Shown: in pieces, positions 60,101-64,000 of the stretch
Numbering within the stretch: position 1 is the stretch's first letter
Layout of the letters: each line of letters starts with the position of its first letter
NCBI RefSeq assembly: GCF_001305965.1
Contig: NZ_JXQC01000003.1
Location: forward strand, 3,577,361 to 3,641,360
Direction of reading: 5' to 3'
DNA from: Erythrobacter sp. SG61-1L
GTDB lineage: Bacteria > Pseudomonadota > Alphaproteobacteria > Sphingomonadales > Sphingomonadaceae
DNA length: 64,000 nucleotides
The notes under the pieces: model-generated
Seen by the model: only the letters and a program-made list of their open reading frames with translations
Told to the model about the DNA's origin: nothing
Database searches by the model: none
Made by a program: the position numbers and the translations under genes

Positions 60101-61966
60101 ATGCTGACAATTAATGGCGTTACCGTGCGGCTTGGCGGCCGGACCATCCTTGACCGCGCGAGCGCTGCGATTCCGCCCGGTGGACGGGTCGGGCTGATCG
60201 GCCGCAACGGGGCCGGCAAATCGACGCTTATGAAAGCGATGATCGGCGCGCTCGACCCTGACGAGGGCGAGATCGAGATGCCCCGCCGCACGCGGCTGGG
60301 CTACATCGCGCAGGAAGCGCCGAGCGGCACGATCACGCCGGAACAGGCCGTGCTTGCCGCCGATGTCGAGCGGGCGCAGTTGCTGGAAGAATCCGAGACC
60401 TGCACCGATCCGCACCGCCTGGGCGACATTCATGACCGCCTGCTGGCGATCGACGCCTATAGCGCGCCCTCGCGCGCGGCCCGCATCCTCATCGGCCTCG
60501 GCTTTGACGAGGAAATGCAGTCCCGCCCGCTGGACAGCTTTTCTGGCGGCTGGAAAATGCGCGTCGCGCTGGCTGCGCTGCTGTTTTCCCAGCCTGACGT
60601 GCTGCTGCTGGACGAACCTTCGAACCACCTCGATCTGGAAGCCACGCTGTGGCTGGAGAACTTCCTCAAGTCCTATCCGGCCACGCTGGTGGTGATCAGC
60701 CACGAGCGTGACCTGCTCAACAATGTGGTGGACCATATCCTGCACCTGCAAGGCGGCAAGCTGACGCTCTATCCCGGCGGCTATGACAGTTTCGAGCGCC
60801 AGCGGGCGGAGCGGGCCGCGCAGCTCGCCGCCGCCAAGGCATCGCAGGACGCCCAACGCGCACGCCTGCAGGATTACGTCGCCCGTAACAGCGCGCGTGC
60901 TTCCACGGCCAAGCAGGCGCAGTCCCGCGCCAAGATGCTGGCGAAGATGCAGCCTATCGCCGCACTGATCGACGATCCTTCGCTGAGCTTCGATTTCCCC
61001 GATCCGGGCGAATTGCGACCGCCCCTGATCTCGCTGGATCTCGCCTCGGTGGGTTATACCGAGGAAAAGCCGGTGCTGCGCCGCCTGAACCTGCGGATCG
61101 ACCCGGATGAGCGGATCGCCCTGCTAGGCCGCAACGGCAACGGCAAGACAACCCTCGCCCGCCTGCTGGCGGCCCAATTGACGCCGATGGAAGGGGCCAT
61201 GCACGCATCCGGCCGGATGAAGGTCGGCTATTTCACACAGTATCAGGTGGAAGAACTGGCCACCGACGCGACGCCGCTGGAACATATGACCCGCGCGATG
61301 GAGGGCCACTCCCCCGCCGCCGTGCGTGCACAGCTGGGGCGGTTCGGCTTTTCCGGCAATCGCGCGACCACACTGGTGGGCCAGCTTTCGGGCGGCGAGC
61401 GCGCAAGGCTGGCGCTGGCGCTGATCACCCGCGATGCACCGCATATGCTCATCCTGGACGAGCCAACCAACCACCTTGACGTGGATGCGCGCGAGGCACT
61501 GGTGCAGGCGCTGAACGACTATTCCGGCGCGGTGATCCTGATCAGCCACGATCGCCACATGGTCGAGCTGACGGCCGACCGCCTGGTGCTAGTCGATGAC
61601 GGGACGGCGAAGGATTATTCCGGCAGCATGGAGGATTATATCGACTTCGTGCTGGGCCGGAACCAGCCGAAGAAGGATGGCGGCGCCAAGGGTGCAAAGG
61701 CTCCGGCCAAGCCATCCGGCAAATCGCAGGCGCAGGCCCGCTACATCAAATCGGAAATCACCCGCGTCGAAAAATCCATCGCCAAATTGCAGGCGCATTG
61801 CACCGAGATCGACCGGGCGATGTACGAACCCGCCAATTCCTCCGCCCAGCTTGCGGGCAAGACCATGACCGAACTTCTGACGCAGCGGGCGCAGGTTTCC
61901 GACGAACTGGAGCGACTGGAAATTGAATGGCTCGCACTGGGCGAGCAGCTGGAAGGCGCCGGCTAG
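60101..61966 (+). CDS. ABC-F family ATPase (YheS-like)
   Basis: The 621-residue soluble protein has two ABC modules and no membrane domain. Module 1 has GRNGAGKST (about residues 36-44), FSGGWKMR and LLLDEPSNHLD. Module 2 has GRNGNGKTT, LSGGERAR and LILDEPTNHLD. The linker between them (about 225-300) is the ABC-F tRNA-interaction region, and a C-terminal coiled-coil follows a basic Ala/Lys stretch. ABC-F proteins act on the ribosome E site. The arrangement best fits YheS/ABCF3-like members. Confidence 0.92.
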   Translation: MLTINGVTVRLGGRTILDRASAAIPPGGRVGLIGRNGAGKSTLMKAMIGALDPDEGEIEMPRRTRLGYIAQEAPSGTITPEQAVLAADVERAQLLEESETCTDPHRLGDIHDRLLAIDAYSAPSRAARILIGLGFDEEMQSRPLDSFSGGWKMRVALAALLFSQPDVLLLDEPSNHLDLEATLWLENFLKSYPATLVVISHERDLLNNVVDHILHLQGGKLTLYPGGYDSFERQRAERAAQLAAAKASQDAQRARLQDYVARNSARASTAKQAQSRAKMLAKMQPIAALIDDPSLSFDFPDPGELRPPLISLDLASVGYTEEKPVLRRLNLRIDPDERIALLGRNGNGKTTLARLLAAQLTPMEGAMHASGRMKVGYFTQYQVEELATDATPLEHMTRAMEGHSPAAVRAQLGRFGFSGNRATTLVGQLSGGERARLALALITRDAPHMLILDEPTNHLDVDAREALVQALNDYSGAVILISHDRHMVELTADRLVLVDDGTAKDYSGSMEDYIDFVLGRNQPKKDGGAKGAKAPAKPSGKSQAQARYIKSEITRVEKSIAKLQAHCTEIDRAMYEPANSSAQLAGKTMTELLTQRAQVSDELERLEIEWLALGEQLEGAG

Positions 61967-61976
61967 AAACGAAAAT

Positions 61977-62016
61977 GGGCCTCGCCGCAAAAGGGGGGGA
62001 ACGGCGAGGCCCTTCT
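61977..62016. terminator. Bidirectional hairpin between convergent genes
   Basis: GGGCCTCGCCG (61977-61987) pairs with CGGCGAGGCCC (62002-62012). TTCTC follows on the right and GAAAA precedes on the left. It lies between the ABC-F gene and the convergent outer-membrane gene. Confidence 0.78.
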
Positions 62017-62054
62017 CAATCAGCCTGAGGGAGTCAGAGCTGACCGGGGAAAGA

Positions 62055-62855
62055 TCAGAACGCGAATTTGGCCCTCAACCGAACCGGGACCGACAGGCGC
62101 GAACCGGAATCGTTGATCGAAGACAGGCCAAGCCCACCCAGCGCGCTGTCATCGCCAGATGCGCCGTCGGCGTAATGCAAGCCTACCTCAGGCTGCAGGA
62201 AGAAACCTTCGTTTACCTTGATCGACAAGCCAAGATCGGCGCCCGCCGAAAACACCCATGACGAATCCGAGAAGGGCGTGTCGGTCAGCGTGATGCCGGC
62301 GTCGGGAACCGTGAAGGTAGACGAAATCTCCGAAAGGCGGGCCACGCCCAACCGGCCGGCAATATACGGCGAAATTCCGCTGTCCGGCATCAGGTACTGG
62401 CGGAAGCCAAGTTCCACCGAGAGCGCCTTATAATCGGAAAAATCGCCAAACACTGGCAAGCTGGCATTTACCGGAGCGCCAGCCGCTGCCTGACCGACAT
62501 TGATCTTGTTGCCCTGCGCTTCGAGATAACGGACCGAACCGAACAATTCGGAGCTGTCGCTCAGGCCATAAGCAAGCTCGGCGCCGATCCCCCAGGCATC
62601 GTCATAAACGTCCCGCTGGCTGCGCTCGCCGATCTGCAATTCCGCCGGAATGCCGGACAATGCGGGGTTGAGGATACCAAGATCGGCAATATCGACATTT
62701 TCGCCGCCATGCATCGTGCCATCGATGGCAAAATCCATGCCCCCATCAACCCCGAGCGAGAACTGACCAGCCTTGGTATGAGCCAAGGCCGGCGAAGCAG
62801 CGACGGTCGCAAATATAGCGATACCAGCAGCAAGCGAATGTTTGAGCAAAGCCAT
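62055..62855 (-). CDS. Outer-membrane beta-barrel protein (266 aa)
   Basis: A signal peptide (about residues 4-24, cleavage near ALAHTK) is followed by alternating amphipathic strands such as AWGIGAELAYGLSDSSELFG and ALSVELGFRQYL. The C-terminus is a terminal Phe (LRAKFAF), the BAM recognition signature. The segment ISPYIAGRLGVARLS is typical of OmpA-type or porin-like barrels. The specific function is unknown. ATG 62855 is chosen from the AGAGGAAAG spacing; ATG 62858 is one codon upstream. Confidence 0.82.
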   Translation of the reverse strand: MALLKHSLAAGIAIFATVAASPALAHTKAGQFSLGVDGGMDFAIDGTMHGGENVDIADLGILNPALSGIPAELQIGERSQRDVYDDAWGIGAELAYGLSDSSELFGSVRYLEAQGNKINVGQAAAGAPVNASLPVFGDFSDYKALSVELGFRQYLMPDSGISPYIAGRLGVARLSEISSTFTVPDAGITLTDTPFSDSSWVFSAGADLGLSIKVNEGFFLQPEVGLHYADGASGDDSALGGLGLSSINDSGSRLSVPVRLRAKFAF

Positions 62856-62981
62856 CATCTTTCCTCTCATCTGACTTTTTGATCTAGCCACGAGAGGAAG
62901 ATAATCCGGACGGCCTTTCATTCGACCTGTCCTTTCGGTCATCCAGTTGCCCTTTAGGACATGATATTTATCGCCGATCCC

Positions 62982-63707
62982 TCACTTTGGTGGCGCAGCG
63001 AGACTGTCGCCTCTGGCCTCAGGCAACGCCTTCGCCACATCGGCCGAAGTGGCAGCGACCAGTTCCTCGATCCCGCGCGCGGTGGGATGGATCTTGTCGT
63101 CCTGCAACAGGTCCGGCTTGTCATAGACCGCCTCAAGGAAGAACGGCACCAGCGCGGCGCCATATTCCTTCGCGAGCGCGGGATAGATGGCATCGAAATC
63201 GCGCTGGAAATCCGCGCCGAGATTGGGCGGAGCGCGCATTCCCATCAGCAGGGCCGGGATTTTGCGGGCATTCAGTTCCTTCAGGATGCTTGCGATATTT
63301 GCGCGTGTTTCCCTTGGACTGAGGCCGCGCAGCAGATCGTTGCCGCCCAGTTCCACGATCACGAGCTGGGGCGGGACGGGCTGGTTGTCGAGGGTGAAGA
63401 GGAAGCGCTGGGCCGCCGCCGCGCTGGTATCGCCGGAGACGCCCGCATTGGCCACCTTCGCATTGATCCCCTGCGCGCGCAGGGCCAGCTCCAGCTTGGC
63501 CGGATAGGCTTCCGCCTGCTCGACATTATAGCCGGCAAACAGGCTGTCTCCAAAGGCGAGGATCGGGCGTTCCGGCCCCATGACCGGCACGTTTTCGGGC
63601 GCGGCGACCGTTTCGCTCGGCGCCGGATCGGGCGCGCTGCCGCCGCATGCTGAAAGGCCGAGGGACAGGCCAACGGCCAGGGCAATCGACAAACACCATT
63701 GGCGCAT
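62982..63707 (-). CDS. tesA: SGNH arylesterase / TesA-like lipoprotein
   Basis: The 241-residue protein starts at ATG 63707 after GGAG. It has a lipobox LSAC (Cys about 21), so it is probably a lipoprotein, unlike soluble E. coli TesA. SGNH blocks are visible: ILAFGDSLFAGY with the nucleophilic Ser, then GVSGDT, VIVELGGNDLLRG and the C-terminal DKIHPTARG with catalytic Asp and His. It would hydrolyse acyl esters or thioesters in the periplasm. It is divergent from an ABC ATPase gene, the same order as tesA/ybbA in E. coli. Confidence 0.93.
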   Translation of the reverse strand: MRQWCLSIALAVGLSLGLSACGGSAPDPAPSETVAAPENVPVMGPERPILAFGDSLFAGYNVEQAEAYPAKLELALRAQGINAKVANAGVSGDTSAAAAQRFLFTLDNQPVPPQLVIVELGGNDLLRGLSPRETRANIASILKELNARKIPALLMGMRAPPNLGADFQRDFDAIYPALAKEYGAALVPFFLEAVYDKPDLLQDDKIHPTARGIEELVAATSADVAKALPEARGDSLAAPPK

Positions 63708-63766
63708 CGGCCAAACTCCCATGGGTACACTTGCTCTGGCAGCGATCCCTATGCCATCGCTGGGCC

Positions 63767-64000
63767 GTGACAAGCCCCGATCAAAGCCAGCCCGCAATTG
63801 CCGCCCGCAATCTTACCCTCACCCTTGGCGAGGGGGAGGCGGCCGTGCAGATCCTGAAGGGTATCGACCTTACCGTGAATGCGGGGGAGACCGTGGCCCT
63901 GCTCGGCCCTTCCGGTTCGGGCAAAAGCTCGCTGATGTCGGTCCTTTCCGGGCTGGAGCGCGCAGGCGGCGGCAGCCTTTCGGTTGCCGGGCAGGATTTC
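63767..64000 (+). CDS. ybbA: ABC transporter ATP-binding protein (YbbA-like), cut by window end
   Basis: The reading frame from GTG 63767 (MTSPDQSQPAIAARNLTLTL) continues to the window end. It shows AVQILKGIDLTVNAGETVAL and Walker A LLGPSGSGKSSLMSVLSGLE, typical of the LolD/MacB/YbbA class. Only the first 78 residues are present. Divergence from tesA points to YbbA, which acts with a large YbbP permease that should follow outside the window. Confidence 0.85.
   Translation, partial: MTSPDQSQPAIAARNLTLTLGEGEAAVQILKGIDLTVNAGETVALLGPSGSGKSSLMSVLSGLERAGGGSLSVAGQDF

Overview
The window is high-GC alphaproteobacterial DNA, most likely from a sphingomonad (Sphingomonadales, Erythrobacteraceae or Novosphingobium-like). 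This rests on a carotenoid hydroxylase (crtZ), an F1-ATPase zeta inhibitor (DUF1476), a PEP-CTERM surface protein, a psp locus, and the conserved rimP-nusA-ylxR-infB / rbfA / truB-rpsO-pnp translation block. It is a family-level inference from gene content, not a species call.

Layout. Positions 1-23864 and 23865-47728 are mirror images with no spacer. Position x on + pairs with 47729-x on -, and every ORF boundary and product I compared is mirrored. About three quarters of the window is therefore one 23.9 kb segment read twice, and each gene there appears twice. The palindrome still holds at base 1, so its outer end is not visible. I consider a fold-back or contig-end assembly artefact (or a read-through hairpin end) more likely than a real perfect palindrome. 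Genes are annotated fully on the left arm and listed briefly on the right arm. The right arm is the one continuous with unique DNA and holds the only complete crtZ.

The duplicated segment, from its outer end to the centre, holds: crtZ; a REP-like repeat; an orphan small gene; sufE; a sigma-54/PspF-controlled phage-shock operon; divergent pspF; rnk; two unassigned or weakly assigned genes; rimP-nusA-ylxR/ylxQ-infB; a DUF1697 gene with rbfA; an AbgT-type transporter; tdk with a GNAT gene; an M50 protease; small DUF genes; and truB, rpsO and pnp. The centre lies just beyond the pnp terminator.

The unique part (47729-64000) holds: the 5' end of crtZ with a thioesterase; a periplasmic coiled-coil protein; leuC, a small membrane protein and leuD; ATPase zeta inhibitor, bolA and monothiol glutaredoxin; a DksA-like protein; a PEP-CTERM choice-of-anchor-A protein behind a sigma-54 promoter; tRNA-Arg(UCU); a queuosine-precursor transporter; a second small sigma-54/PspF-type operon (41-aa membrane peptide plus a mini-PspC); recF; a DUF2189 membrane protein; a YegD-like Hsp70 with an internal duplication; an ABC-F ATPase; an outer-membrane barrel; and the divergent tesA/ybbA pair, with ybbA cut by the window end.

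The biologically most interesting content is the envelope-stress regulon. The main psp operon carries PspA, PspB and PspC followed by five more small membrane/coiled-coil proteins that repeat a PspB-like C-terminal motif. A second locus 13 kb away in the unique part has the same kind of sigma-54 promoter, a PspF-like upstream site, and the same arrangement of a tiny membrane peptide GTGA-coupled to a psp gene.
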